The notes: generated from the letters alone by a model not told the origin. DNA of 64,000 bases from Exiguobacterium sp018617385 (GCF_018617385.1 NZ_JACSKA010000006.1:62001-126000), one strand, 5' to 3'; shown: positions 1 through 8,199, counted from the first letter of the stretch. Translations and numbers: made by a program.

Positions 1-1
1 G

Positions 2-1825
2 ATCCATCCCGGAGACCGTATCGGGATTATCGGCGTGAACGGTTCGGGGAAATCGACGTTCATGAAAATCATCGCCGGTACCGAGACAGCAGATCGAGGC
101 ACGATGCAGCATCCGAACGATTATCGGATTCGCTACTTGACTCAAACGGTTCAATTTAACGAAGGACAAACGATTCTAGACGCTTTGTTCACGAGTGACA
201 CTCCGTCCGTTCAAGCGTTGAAACAGTTCGAGCGCGCCCGACAAGAACTCGAAGCGGACCCGACAAGTGAGCAATTACTTGAACGCTTCATGAAAGCCCA
301 ACAGGCCGTCGATGCCGCAGACGCTTGGGAAACGGAAGCAAAACTGAAGTCGATTTTGAACCGGCTCGGTCTTCCTGACGTGTCAATCGATGTGAACGCC
401 TTGTCTGGGGGGCAACAAAAGCGAGTCGCGCTCGCCGCAGCGTTACTCGATGAAGCGGACTTGCTCCTTTTAGATGAGCCGACGAACGAACTGGATGCCG
501 ATACAATCGCATGGCTCGAAACGATGCTTGCCGATTACCGAGGAGCCATCCTGCTCATCACCCACGACCGCTATTTCTTGAATCGTGTCACGAATCACAT
601 TTTGGAGATTGCGGATGGAACGAGTTACTTCTATAACGGGAACTATGAACTCTTTCTCGAGAAGCGTGCCGAGCGCAAAGCGCGGGCACAATCGATGGAA
701 CAGAAACGACAAAATATTTTACGTCGCGAACTCGCCTGGTTGCGTCGAGGCGCGAAAGCCCGGACAACGAAACAAAAGGCACGCATTCAACGTGTTGAGG
801 ACTTGAAACATCAAGAGAGCTTAGCGGAAGACGAGACGCTCGACGTCTCGGTCGGATCACGACGTCTTGGTAAAAAGGTCATCGAAGTCGAAGATTTGTC
901 TTTCGGATACGACGACTCGCTTCTCATTCGACAGTTTAATTGGATTTTCGGTCGCCGTGAACGCTACGGAATCGTCGGACCGAACGGGAGTGGGAAATCA
1001 ACACTCATGAACTTGCTCGCCAAGCGCCTAGAACCGACAAACGGTACGATCGTGCACGGAGAAACCGTTCATTTAGGCTATTACGGACAACAAGTCGAAT
1101 TTGAAGACGAGTCACGACGGGTCATTGATGAGATTGAACGCATCGCCAAAGTCATTCATACGCCGGACGGCGAGGTCATCACGGCGGGGCAGATGCTTGA
1201 ACGTTTCCTTTTCTCACCGGACGCGCAATACAAACCGATTGCGAAGCTATCTGGTGGCGAAAAACGACGTCTCGTCCTGCTTCGAATTCTCATGGATGAA
1301 CCGAACGTCTTATTCCTCGATGAACCGACGAACGATTTGGACACGGAGACGTTGTCTGTTTTAGAAGACTATTTAGAATCATTCCCAGGTACAGTCATCG
1401 CCGTCAGTCACGACCGGTATTTCTTAGACCGGATCGCCGGACAGTTGATCGCCTTCGAAGATGGGATCATCCAGGTGTATCACGCAGAATATAGTGACTA
1501 TTTGGCCATGCGACAAGAAGAGGTTCGTCAAGTGAAGAAAGAGAAAGAACCTAAAGAGAAAAAGGAACGCGTGAAGTCGGAAGTCGTGAAATTCACCTTC
1601 AAAGAACAGAAGGAATGGGACACGATCGAAGAAGACATCGCCGCACTTGAAGAGCAGATTGAAGCGCAGGAAGCGACACTTGCATCAGCGGGTAGCGACC
1701 TTGGTAAAGTCAATGAGTTGTACGCAACGATCGCAGAACTGAAAGAAACACTCGATGCGAAGATGGAACGTTGGACCTACCTATCCGAAATCGATGAACA
1801 AATACAAGCACAGAAAAAAGGCTGA
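2..1825 (+). CDS. yfmR: ABC-F family ATPase, YfmR/Uup type (5' end outside window)
   Basis: Ribosome-associated ABC-F protein with two ATP-binding cassettes and no membrane segments. The frame is open from base 2 and enters the first Walker A directly (GVNGSGKST), so the true start lies upstream. The first signature LSGGQQKR is followed by Walker B LLLLDEPTNELD. The interdomain linker has the Uup-like stretch ELAWLRRGAKARTTKQKARI. The second cassette has GPNGSGKST, LSGGEKRR and LFLDEPTNDLD. A charged C-terminal arm (last ~90 residues, EQKEWDTIEEDIAALEEQ) predicts the coiled-coil domain of the Uup/YfmR subfamily. The family acts on the ribosomal E site to relieve stalled or difficult translation; this is family knowledge. 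Subfamily assignment is fairly sure, exact orthology less so. Confidence 0.9.
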   Translation: MHPGDRIGIIGVNGSGKSTFMKIIAGTETADRGTMQHPNDYRIRYLTQTVQFNEGQTILDALFTSDTPSVQALKQFERARQELEADPTSEQLLERFMKAQQAVDAADAWETEAKLKSILNRLGLPDVSIDVNALSGGQQKRVALAAALLDEADLLLLDEPTNELDADTIAWLETMLADYRGAILLITHDRYFLNRVTNHILEIADGTSYFYNGNYELFLEKRAERKARAQSMEQKRQNILRRELAWLRRGAKARTTKQKARIQRVEDLKHQESLAEDETLDVSVGSRRLGKKVIEVEDLSFGYDDSLLIRQFNWIFGRRERYGIVGPNGSGKSTLMNLLAKRLEPTNGTIVHGETVHLGYYGQQVEFEDESRRVIDEIERIAKVIHTPDGEVITAGQMLERFLFSPDAQYKPIAKLSGGEKRRLVLLRILMDEPNVLFLDEPTNDLDTETLSVLEDYLESFPGTVIAVSHDRYFLDRIAGQLIAFEDGIIQVYHAEYSDYLAMRQEEVRQVKKEKEPKEKKERVKSEVVKFTFKEQKEWDTIEEDIAALEEQIEAQEATLASAGSDLGKVNELYATIAELKETLDAKMERWTYLSEIDEQIQAQKKG

Positions 1826-1856
1826 CCTCCATATGAGGTAGCCTATCAAATTTAAT

Positions 1857-1907
1857 AAAAAGAGGTGGATTTCCAGAGCGTGTTCCGGAAACCCACCTCT
1901 TTTTTAT
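1857..1907. terminator. Bidirectional terminator between abcF and the MDR gene
   Basis: AAAAGAGGTGG pairs with CCACCTCTTTT across a short loop that adds further pairing. There are A and T tracts on both sides, so it can end both convergent genes. A smaller hairpin at 1820-1843 overlaps the ABC-F stop codon and has no T tract. Confidence 0.85.
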
Positions 1908-2836
1908 CATTTCACTCGAATGACGATTTTACCTTTGGCATGCCCTTCTTCTCCATAGTCATGAGCAAGTTTCGTGTCTTCTAAATCAAAGACCCGGTCA
2001 ATCACAGGTTTCAGTTCGCCTTTTTCAACAGCTTCCGCAACTTTTTTCAAACGCTCCCCTGTCGGTTGCATGAAGACGTACTCGGCACGGGCCTTCGCCT
2101 GTTCGGCTTCCTCTTCATTCGGTGGTGTGGAGATGGAGACGAGCATCCCATTCTCTTTAAGCATTCGATACAGTTTGCCCTGCCCGTCGCCCCCCATCGT
2201 ATCAAATACAAAGTCAAGATCGCGGACGACCTCTGCCGGGTCTTGTTGTTTATAGTCGATGACCTCGTCCGCTCCCAGGTTTTTGACCCAGTCCACGTTC
2301 GGCGTACTCGTCGACGTGACGACATACAATCCGTGTGCTTTAGCGAGTTGGATGGCTACTGTTCCGACACCACCTGATCCGGCTCCGATGAAGATGCGAT
2401 CACCCGGTTTGGCATCCATCACTTCGAACATGACTTGCCATGCCGTATGGGCGACGAGCGGAAGTGATGCGGCCTCATCGAAACTCAGTGAAGTTGGTTT
2501 TTTGACGACGAGATGCGCATCGACCGCGACGTATTCGGCATATGTGCCTTGTCGTGCAATATCGGGACGACTGAATACTTCATCCCCCACCTCGAGCTCG
2601 GTCACATTCGCCCCAACTTCTTTGATGACACCCGATACATCCCACCCAATGACGAGTGGCATCTCGAAATGAAGCATTTCTTTCAAGTAACCTTCACGGA
2701 GCTTCCAATCCACCGGGTTGACACTTGCGGCATGAACCTCAATCAATACGTCATCTGCACCGATCGTCGGTTGTTCAAGTTCCCCTACTTTGAATTCGTC
2801 TGATCCGCCATATTGTTCGATATATGCTGCTTTCAT
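1907..2836 (-). CDS. NADP-dependent MDR oxidoreductase (quinone oxidoreductase-like)
   Basis: A 309-residue zinc-independent medium-chain dehydrogenase/reductase. The N-terminal GroES-like part contains VLIEVHAASVNPVDWKLREG. The Rossmann part carries the nucleotide-binding glycine run GAGSGGVGTVAIQLAK. No structural-zinc Cys cluster is visible, as expected for quinone reductase-like members. The start at 2836 (MKAAYIEQYGG) is preceded by GGAGG at 8 nt; the longer in-frame extension has no such site. The gene is convergent with the ABC-F gene and apparently monocistronic. The substrate cannot be read from sequence; quinones, enones or aldehydes are typical for the family. Confidence 0.85.
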   Translation of the reverse strand: MKAAYIEQYGGSDEFKVGELEQPTIGADDVLIEVHAASVNPVDWKLREGYLKEMLHFEMPLVIGWDVSGVIKEVGANVTELEVGDEVFSRPDIARQGTYAEYVAVDAHLVVKKPTSLSFDEAASLPLVAHTAWQVMFEVMDAKPGDRIFIGAGSGGVGTVAIQLAKAHGLYVVTSTSTPNVDWVKNLGADEVIDYKQQDPAEVVRDLDFVFDTMGGDGQGKLYRMLKENGMLVSISTPPNEEEAEQAKARAEYVFMQPTGERLKKVAEAVEKGELKPVIDRVFDLEDTKLAHDYGEEGHAKGKIVIRVK

Positions 2837-2899
2837 CTCATCATCCTCCTTTGATTGACTCACTTCTAGTTGGTTCCCATTTTATTTCTCTTACAAACG

Positions 2900-2930
2900 A
2901 AAAAAGCACACCGCTTGTGGTCGGTGTGCT
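2900..2930 (-). terminator. Terminator of the lia operon/GNAT unit
   Basis: AGCACACCG pairs with CGGTGTGCT around a short loop and is followed on the minus strand by TTTTTT. It begins at the GNAT stop codon. Confidence 0.85.
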
Positions 2931-3469
2931 CAGACTGGCTGATGGGTCATATAGCTATAGACATACACGTCATGAGATTGTCCCCGCTGACGCATATAGT
3001 TATGTAGTCTACCTTCTTGAACGAATCCATTCTTCTCTAACATGCGTTGCGATGCGAGATTCTCGACATAGACAATGGCACCGACCCGTTCAATTTCACA
3101 CGTCACAGCAAACTGAAGTGCCGCGTGAAGTGCTTCTGTCGCATAGCCTGCACGCCAATATTCCGGTCTAAGTTCATAACCGATCTCGGCACGACGGTGC
3201 GAAGGAGCTCGATTGTGAAAACCGATTGTCCCGATTAACGCTTTTGATTCGCGATGCTCGATTGCAAAACGGATGACCGCTCCTGTTTCGATTTGGGCGA
3301 GCATATGGATGAGCATCTGTTCCGTTTCTTCTAACGTCCGATGTGGCTCCATTCCGTAGTGGCGTAGCACGTGTTCATCTGAAAAGATGGCGAATACGTG
3401 CGGACCGTCCTCCATTTGGAGAGGACGCAGTCGGAGGCGCTCTGTCTCAATCACGGGGAGACGGTTCAT
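2930..3469 (-). CDS. GNAT acetyltransferase, RimJ/RimL-like
   Basis: A 179-residue N-acetyltransferase. It starts IETERLRLRPLQ, the usual opening of the RimJ/RimL branch. It has the acetyl-CoA loop region EYWRAGYATEAL and the C-terminal NLASQRMLEKNGFVQEG motif. Its ATG overlaps the liaR stop in an ATGA, so it is translationally coupled and is the last gene of the leftward lia operon, just before a terminator. The acceptor substrate is unknown. Being part of the lia transcript suggests, but does not show, a role under envelope stress. Confidence 0.85.
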   Translation of the reverse strand: MNRLPVIETERLRLRPLQMEDGPHVFAIFSDEHVLRHYGMEPHRTLEETEQMLIHMLAQIETGAVIRFAIEHRESKALIGTIGFHNRAPSHRRAEIGYELRPEYWRAGYATEALHAALQFAVTCEIERVGAIVYVENLASQRMLEKNGFVQEGRLHNYMRQRGQSHDVYVYSYMTHQPV

Positions 3470-4104
3470 CCTTTACTGACCAAGTTATGTTGGAACGCAT
3501 AGACGACTGCCTGGGTCCGGTCATAGACGTCAAGCTTCGTCAAGATGTTCGACACGTGTGTCTTCACTGTCTTGAGTGAGATGAACAATTCATCCGCGAT
3601 CACTTGATTCGACTTGCCTTCCGCCATCAGTTGCAAAATTTCTCGTTCCCGAGCAGTAAGACTCTCATGAAGTGTCATTTCCGGATGGCGCAGGCGTTCG
3701 AGCATCTTTCCTGTCACTTGGGCGGCCATGACCGGATTACCGGCAGCGGTTTGACGAATCGCATCTGCGATTTCATTGGCGTTTGCCGTCTTGAGGACAT
3801 AGCTCATCGCACCGGCTTCGATGACGGGATACACTTTCTCATCATCCAAGAAACTCGTCACGACCAAAATTTTCGCTTCTTTCCAACTTGCTTTAATTCG
3901 TTTCGTCGATTCGACTCCGTCAACGGGCTCCATCACTAAGTCCATGAGGACAACATCTGGCTTCTCCGCAATCGCAAGCTCCGCTCCTGTCGCTCCGTCC
4001 GATGCTTCGCCGACGACTTCGATGTCCGGTTGTGTCGATAAAAAGGCAGATACGCCCGCCCGAACCATTTCATGATCATCAATTAATACAACTCGAATCA
4101 TCAT
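3466..4104 (-). CDS. liaR: LiaR response regulator (NarL family)
   Basis: A 212-residue response regulator. The receiver domain contains the acidic pair LIDDHE and the phosphoacceptor in VVLMDLVMEP. The C-terminal LuxR-type HTH reads LTAREREILQLMAEGKSNQVIADELFISLKTVKTHV. Two adjacent ATGs (4104 and 4101) follow GGAGGGG; the second has the better spacing. It abuts the stop of liaS (TAATG). Gene order I-H-F-S-R identifies the LiaFSR envelope-stress system rather than another NarL-type regulator. It presumably acts on the palindrome at 7028-7045. Confidence 0.93.
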   Translation of the reverse strand: MMIRVVLIDDHEMVRAGVSAFLSTQPDIEVVGEASDGATGAELAIAEKPDVVLMDLVMEPVDGVESTKRIKASWKEAKILVVTSFLDDEKVYPVIEAGAMSYVLKTANANEIADAIRQTAAGNPVMAAQVTGKMLERLRHPEMTLHESLTAREREILQLMAEGKSNQVIADELFISLKTVKTHVSNILTKLDVYDRTQAVVYAFQHNLVSKG

Positions 4105-5126
4105 TACCCCTCCACTTGTTGTTTCACACGTACTTCAATTTGTGTCCCGACATTCGGCACACTGACTAATCGCAACGTTCCACCGACTTCTGCCGTGCGC
4201 TCTCTTATCGATTGTAATCCATATGAGGCGACTTGTGTATCGTCCACATTAAATCCAATCCCATCATCGTTAATCTTTAAAATGACCGTCTGTTGCACCG
4301 TTCGCATCTCGATTTCTAAACGAGTCGCTTTGGCGTGTCGTAACGTGTTACTAATCGCTTCCTGAACAATCCGAAACAGTTCGTTTTCAGTGTGCCGGGA
4401 GAGCTTCACTTCCTCTAAACGCCAGACGAGCTCGGTCGATTGTTTACGAGACAGTTCTTCTAACAAGCGTTCGATTCCCGTCTTGAGTGTCATGCCTTCT
4501 AATTCGACCGGCCGAAGTTGTAACAGCAACGAACGCATCTCTGCCTGTGCGGTCTGCGCCATGAGCTCGACTTGTTCCATTTGTTTACTCGCGAGATCTG
4601 GTTTCGTCTGCATCGTCTGTTTGACCGCTGTCGTCATCATCGAGATGGCATAGAGCTGTTGACTCACCGAATCATGAAGTTCTCGTGCGACGCGACGTCT
4701 TTCTTCGACGACGGCCTCACTCCGCGCCTCTTCCACACTGACCGGACGCTCACCGACTCGTTTCGCCATCTCGACCATCTCTTGGCGCTGTTTCGATACG
4801 CGGACGATTCGTTCGAGTGTATCTCGGTAAGGGGACATCGGGCGGAAAGTGATGTCTTTTTGATTCTCCAGTTTCCAAAGGGCATTGGCGACTTCCCGAA
4901 AGTCTCGGCGCAAATAAAAATACGAACCGACGCCAAAGATACTTCCGATCAAGACGGCAATCACCAGGATGGACACACCGAAAGGCAACCCTTCTTCACG
5001 CGAAAATAAATCGCTCAATGAAGTCGAGTCACCTATGAGAAACGCTACTGTGATCAAGAAAGCCGTCAACAGGCTACTAAACAGTTGATGCCAGACGACC
5101 GTTCGTGGATAAGAATCTTTTTTCAT
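4104..5126 (-). CDS. liaS: LiaS sensor histidine kinase
   Basis: A 340-residue HisKA_3-type membrane kinase. Two N-terminal transmembrane segments (about residues 12-35 and 48-70) flank a very short extracellular loop, the intramembrane-sensing layout. The H box is RRVARELHDSVSQQL. The ATPase domain has NELFRIVQEAISNTLRHA and DDGIGFN. It overlaps liaF by ATGA. In the family LiaF holds LiaS inactive until lipid II cycle damage occurs; LiaS then phosphorylates LiaR. Confidence 0.93.
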   Translation of the reverse strand: MKKDSYPRTVVWHQLFSSLLTAFLITVAFLIGDSTSLSDLFSREEGLPFGVSILVIAVLIGSIFGVGSYFYLRRDFREVANALWKLENQKDITFRPMSPYRDTLERIVRVSKQRQEMVEMAKRVGERPVSVEEARSEAVVEERRRVARELHDSVSQQLYAISMMTTAVKQTMQTKPDLASKQMEQVELMAQTAQAEMRSLLLQLRPVELEGMTLKTGIERLLEELSRKQSTELVWRLEEVKLSRHTENELFRIVQEAISNTLRHAKATRLEIEMRTVQQTVILKINDDGIGFNVDDTQVASYGLQSIRERTAEVGGTLRLVSVPNVGTQIEVRVKQQVEG

Positions 5127-5812
5127 ACCGTCATCACCTCGACACTTCCGCTCATGAGCACGATATGAATCCGGACTTTTCGCGTGGCCTGGACATAATC
5201 ATCAGACGCTGTATAGAAGCGACGATTGAAAACCGGCGAATAGTTCGAGTCATCAACCTGCACTTTACCGAACCCGATCGACGCGTCAATCGAATAGTCA
5301 TACCCTGCAGGAATGAGGATTCGAATATCTCCTGCGAGTCCATTGAGGAGTAAGAACGTCTCTCCTTCCGGAATGATGGCTTGTGACAAATCCATCTCGA
5401 CATCCCTTAGTAAAAAGAACTCATTCGTATCACGTAACACATAGTGCCCCGATTCCTTCATCCCAAATGAGAAGGCTTGTTCTTGACGAAGGGGTGTCCG
5501 GATTTTCGATTCGACCGGTCGATTCTTATAGAGTCGATAGCCGAATAACAGGAGGAGTCCGGAGAGCACGAATCCGAATGCCGCAGATGAGAAAATCAAG
5601 CCAATCAAGAGGATTCCTCCGATCGCGTAAAAAATATAGCTAGCAGACTGCTTGCCCCGACGACTGAACCGTCGCCCGATATAGAGGAGAAGCAGCGGGA
5701 GGATCATGCTGAATAAGACGCTATTGCCACCCGTCACGATATCGATGAAGAGTCCGACTGAAAATAAGATAATCATAAATCCAATGATTTGACGTGTGTT
5801 CCAACGTTCCAT
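5123..5812 (-). CDS. liaF: LiaF, membrane inhibitor of LiaRS
   Basis: A 229-residue protein with about four N-terminal transmembrane segments followed by a soluble beta-rich C-terminal domain (DVEMDLSQAIIPEGETFLLLNGLAGDIRI and onward) characteristic of LiaF/YvqF. I place the start at 5812 (MERWNTRQ), with GGGGGA at about 7 nt; an upstream ATG at 5818 sits too close to the SD sequence. It is the first gene of the FSR half of the operon, separated from liaH by a hairpin with a weak T tract. Confidence 0.9.
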   Translation of the reverse strand: MERWNTRQIIGFMIILFSVGLFIDIVTGGNSVLFSMILPLLLLYIGRRFSRRGKQSASYIFYAIGGILLIGLIFSSAAFGFVLSGLLLLFGYRLYKNRPVESKIRTPLRQEQAFSFGMKESGHYVLRDTNEFFLLRDVEMDLSQAIIPEGETFLLLNGLAGDIRILIPAGYDYSIDASIGFGKVQVDDSNYSPVFNRRFYTASDDYVQATRKVRIHIVLMSGSVEVMTV

Positions 5813-5841
5813 GTCCATTCCCCCTTTCTGTTCATATGTAT

Positions 5842-5880
5842 GAAGCAAAGAAAGCGATGACCTTGTTCAGGTCATCGCCG
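5842..5880 (-). terminator. Attenuating terminator between liaH and liaF
   Basis: GCGATGACC pairs with GGTCATCGC around a 7-nt loop. It is followed on the minus strand by an interrupted T tract (TTTCTTTG). This would give abundant liaIH mRNA and partial read-through into liaFSR. Confidence 0.7.
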
Positions 5881-5890
5881 AACCGTCACC

Positions 5891-6535
5891 TCACTCTTGT
5901 TTAAAGCGACGCTCCAGTTCTTTCAATTTTGCTTCAAAATCATCTTCATCTTCCTGTGTGTCTTGCTTATCTTCAACAGGTTGTTCTTTCTTTTCTTCCT
6001 CAGTGAACGGATGAGACTGCGATGTATTTTGACCAAAGATTTGGTCGAGTGCCCCTTTTAACAAGTCTAGGTTTTCGCGCATCGCAAACTCATAACGTTT
6101 GTTTTGCATCTCATCGAGCTTGAGTTTCATTTCGAGCGCACGACGCTCTAATGTATCCAACTCGCGCTCACCCTCGTCAATCAATCCTTCAAAGTAACGG
6201 TACTGTTCCCCGTAGTGTTTGGATTCGAGTGCCGCACGTTCTGCCAACTTTTCTTCCCCGGCTTGTTTCGCCAGTTCTGTTTGCTCATATCGTTTATCTG
6301 CCATCTTCTTGGCATCATCACGTTTTTCAGCAAGTTCTGCAAGCAATGTACGTTGACGTTCCACGAGCCGTTCAACCGACAACGCTTCCTTCTCCGCTCC
6401 ACGGATATGACGGTTCAATTCCGCTTCTCCACTTGAACGTGGCATCTCTTTATCCTGGTATTTCTTCACTTCTTTCGAAATTTCTTTCGTCAATTCATTC
6501 GCTAATTCACGAAACTGATCAAACGGTGTCTTCAT
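5891..6535 (-). CDS. liaH: LiaH-like PspA/IM30 family protein
   Basis: A 214-residue, almost wholly alpha-helical charged protein with long coiled-coil stretches (for example ALSVERLVERQRTLLAELAEK and ERELDTLERRALEMKLKLDEMQ). The very acidic tail ends DDFEAKLKELERRFKQE. There is no signal peptide or membrane segment. PspA/IM30 proteins form large rings on the inner face of a stressed membrane. The start has AGGAGG at 8 nt. Its place after liaI makes it the LiaH counterpart, although overall identity to PspA cannot be judged by eye. Confidence 0.85.
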   Translation of the reverse strand: MKTPFDQFRELANELTKEISKEVKKYQDKEMPRSSGEAELNRHIRGAEKEALSVERLVERQRTLLAELAEKRDDAKKMADKRYEQTELAKQAGEEKLAERAALESKHYGEQYRYFEGLIDEGERELDTLERRALEMKLKLDEMQNKRYEFAMRENLDLLKGALDQIFGQNTSQSHPFTEEEKKEQPVEDKQDTQEDEDDFEAKLKELERRFKQE

Positions 6536-6557
6536 GGTGAATCCTCCTTATGAAATC

Positions 6558-6947
6558 TCAATGACGATTAACAAATTTTTGCCACACTTGATCGAACTGT
6601 TGGAAGCTGCTACGGCTAGCACGCGTTCCGTCGGCATTTAAAATTTCGACATCCGGGTCGCGTTTTTCACCTGTATACATCATATACCCTTTAAACAACA
6701 ACCACGCGACAATGATTCCGACGAGTGCCCAAATGTTTGAGAGCATCGTCCCAATCCCAATGACGGCAAGGATCCCGAAACCAACTTTAGCACCGATGTG
6801 TGTCACAGCCTGAAAACGGACTCCAGCCCAAAGCGTCAAGAGCGCTCCTAATCCGAATAAGATCATATTCGGTAAAGAACCGATCAACACGAGCACTAGA
6901 GCGATCGCGGCCACGATGAACAACACCTTTTTCACTTGGTGATTCAT
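6558..6947 (-). CDS. liaI: LiaI-like small membrane protein
   Basis: A 129-residue protein with three or four hydrophobic segments between residues 8 and 90 and a short charged cytoplasmic tail. It is the promoter-proximal gene of the lia operon with GGAGG 8 nt before the ATG. In Bacillus, LiaI anchors LiaH to the membrane. The assignment rests mainly on position and topology; this protein is longer than a minimal two-segment LiaI, so it may combine LiaI- and LiaG-like roles. No separate liaG is present. Confidence 0.7.
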   Translation of the reverse strand: MNHQVKKVLFIVAAIALVLVLIGSLPNMILFGLGALLTLWAGVRFQAVTHIGAKVGFGILAVIGIGTMLSNIWALVGIIVAWLLFKGYMMYTGEKRDPDVEILNADGTRASRSSFQQFDQVWQKFVNRH

Positions 6948-6977
6948 CTGTCATCCCTCCTTGTTAAGTACACTCTT

Positions 6978-7006
6978 ATCATAATACGTTATTTGACATA
7001 GGTCGA
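6978..7006 (-). promoter_or_regulatory. Promoter of the lia operon
   Basis: A TATGAT -10 (6983-6978) lies 17 nt from a poor -35 (TCGACC, 7006-7001). A weak -35 is what an activator-dependent promoter should have, and the palindrome at 7028-7045 lies centred about 66 nt upstream of the predicted start. Confidence 0.55.
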
Positions 7007-7027
7007 CGAGCGGAAGGCTTGTTTCGC

Positions 7028-7045
7028 CTCGGTCTTTAGACTGAG
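7028..7045. promoter_or_regulatory. Candidate LiaR operator palindrome
   Basis: CTCGGTCTTTAGACTGAG is an 18-bp inverted repeat with a single mismatched pair. It lies between the divergent liaI and rsgA promoters, upstream of the weak liaI -35 and immediately next to the putative rsgA -35. Position and symmetry suit an autoregulating response regulator; no binding data. Confidence 0.6.
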
Positions 7046-7048
7046 ATG

Positions 7049-7076
7049 TTACCGTTTCCAATAACTGTGATACACT
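7049..7076 (+). promoter_or_regulatory. Possible promoter of the rsgA leader
   Basis: TTACCG (7049-7054) and TACACT (7071-7076) are separated by 16 nt, with a TGTGA upstream of the -10. The match is moderate only. It would give a leader RNA of roughly 110 nt before rsgA. Confidence 0.35.
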
Positions 7077-7108
7077 AATGCTATCGAACAACGAAAGGAT
7101 GATGTTTT

Positions 7109-7177
7109 ATGAGCAACATGATGCATGCACGTAACCAAATGTCAGCGAATCGGAGGGCTGTCGTCCTCCATCATTAA
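7109..7177 (+). CDS. 22-codon leader peptide upstream of rsgA-like gene
   Basis: A short frame reading MSNMMHARNQMSANRRAVVLHH, with an SD-like GAAAGGATG 8-10 nt before its ATG. It ends 15 nt before the TTG start of the GTPase gene. The last third of the frame contains GGAGG (7152-7156) and CCTCC (7165-7169), which pair with each other. The same CCTCC can instead pair with the GTPase SD sequence (GGAGG, 7180-7184). The coding potential is inferred from the SD sequence and placement; the peptide resembles no leader I can name. Confidence 0.55.
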   Translation: MSNMMHARNQMSANRRAVVLHH

Positions 7178-7185
7178 AAGGAGGA
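7152..7185 (+). promoter_or_regulatory. Alternative hairpins controlling the rsgA SD sequence
   Basis: Hairpin B pairs GGAGGG (7152-7157) with TCCTCC (7164-7169). Hairpin A pairs the same TCCTCC with GGAGGA (7180-7185), which holds the GTPase ribosome binding site. They are mutually exclusive and about equally strong (6 bp), and both overlap the leader reading frame. This is the arrangement of a translational attenuator. Confidence 0.55.
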
Positions 7186-7192
7186 TTCTAAT

Positions 7193-8158
7193 TTGTTTCA
7201 ACAAACTGAAACGGGACGTGTCACGGCACAGTTCCAACATCTTTATACGGTATCAATCGGAGACAACGTCTATATGTGCGGGGTTTCCGGAAAATTTCGA
7301 CACGCCGCGACGAGCGAACGGGATTACCCGGTCATCGGCGATTATGTCACGATTCAAGTTCGCGAGCATGGTCAAGGTACGATTCACCATCTCCTTGAGC
7401 GTCGGACCGTTCTTTCACGAGCGGCCGCCGGCAACGAGACACGTGAACAACTGATCTGCGCGAACGTCGACTACGTCTTGATTACGATGGCATGTGGACA
7501 CGACTTCAACATTCGTCGCCTAGAGCGCTATACGCTAGCCGCTTGGGACACCGGGGCAATCCCGATTATCGTCTTGACGAAAACCGATCAAGTCGACTCC
7601 GTCGACACATTGCTCGAAGACATTCAAGTGAACGCACCCGGAATTCAAGTATTCCCCGTCAGTGCTGTGACGGGAGAAGGTGTGGCTGAACTTCGTCACG
7701 CGTTACCGAGCGAAAGCACGATCGCCTTCGTCGGTTCGTCCGGCGTCGGAAAATCTACGCTGACGAACGCCCTCGCCCACGAGACACTTGCCGTCACGCA
7801 AGCCGTCCGGGCGCAGGACGAGCGCGGAAAACATACGACGACACACCGCGAACTGTTCCGGATCGATGACTTATACGTCATCGACACACCAGGGATGCGA
7901 GAATTCGGACTATGGGAAGGAAGCGAGCATCTCGATGAGACGTTTCGTGATATCGAAGCACTTGCCGAGACATGCCGCTTCCGCGACTGCTCACACCAGA
8001 AAGAACCGGGCTGTGCCGTTCAAGAAGCGCTAACGAACGGTACGCTAGAAGCGAAACGCTATGCCAGCTACGTCAAACTAGAGCGGGAGCTTCTCTATAT
8101 GGAAAAGAAACAGGCAGAACATGCCCGCGTCTTAGAAAAGAAGAAAAAACGAGTATAA
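7193..8158 (+). CDS. rsgA: RsgA/YjeQ-type circularly permuted GTPase (30S maturation)
   Basis: A 321-residue cytoplasmic GTPase. The G motifs are in permuted order: G4 LTKTD (~129-133), G1 GSSGVGKST (~181-189), G3 DTPG (~231-234). An N-terminal OB-like domain precedes them. A C-terminal zinc knuckle shows Cys261, Cys266, His268 and Cys274. It starts at TTG with AAGGAGG 8 nt upstream; no better start is nearby. RsgA proteins act in late 30S subunit assembly. It could be a paralogue of the housekeeping RsgA, since it is not in the usual stp-prkC-rsgA cluster. Upstream it carries a leader frame and alternative hairpins, so expression may respond to ribosome function. Confidence 0.88.
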   Translation: MFQQTETGRVTAQFQHLYTVSIGDNVYMCGVSGKFRHAATSERDYPVIGDYVTIQVREHGQGTIHHLLERRTVLSRAAAGNETREQLICANVDYVLITMACGHDFNIRRLERYTLAAWDTGAIPIIVLTKTDQVDSVDTLLEDIQVNAPGIQVFPVSAVTGEGVAELRHALPSESTIAFVGSSGVGKSTLTNALAHETLAVTQAVRAQDERGKHTTTHRELFRIDDLYVIDTPGMREFGLWEGSEHLDETFRDIEALAETCRFRDCSHQKEPGCAVQEALTNGTLEAKRYASYVKLERELLYMEKKQAEHARVLEKKKKRV

Positions 8159-8162
8159 CGTC

Positions 8163-8199
8163 AAACAAGCGCAGACCACATCGGTCTGCGCTTGTTTTA
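8163..8199. terminator. Bidirectional terminator between rsgA and pflA
   Basis: AACAAGCGCAGACC pairs with GGTCTGCGCTTGTT around a 5-nt loop; T tracts on both strands serve the two convergent genes. Confidence 0.88.

Noticed and set aside
288..860. Minus-strand frames inside the ABC-F gene
   Set aside because: Antisense shadows of a strongly coding frame, with no SD sequence and no family resemblance. The same holds for other overlapping frames across the window.
1820..1843. Hairpin over the ABC-F stop codon
   Set aside because: No T tract and a much better bidirectional terminator follows at 1857-1907.
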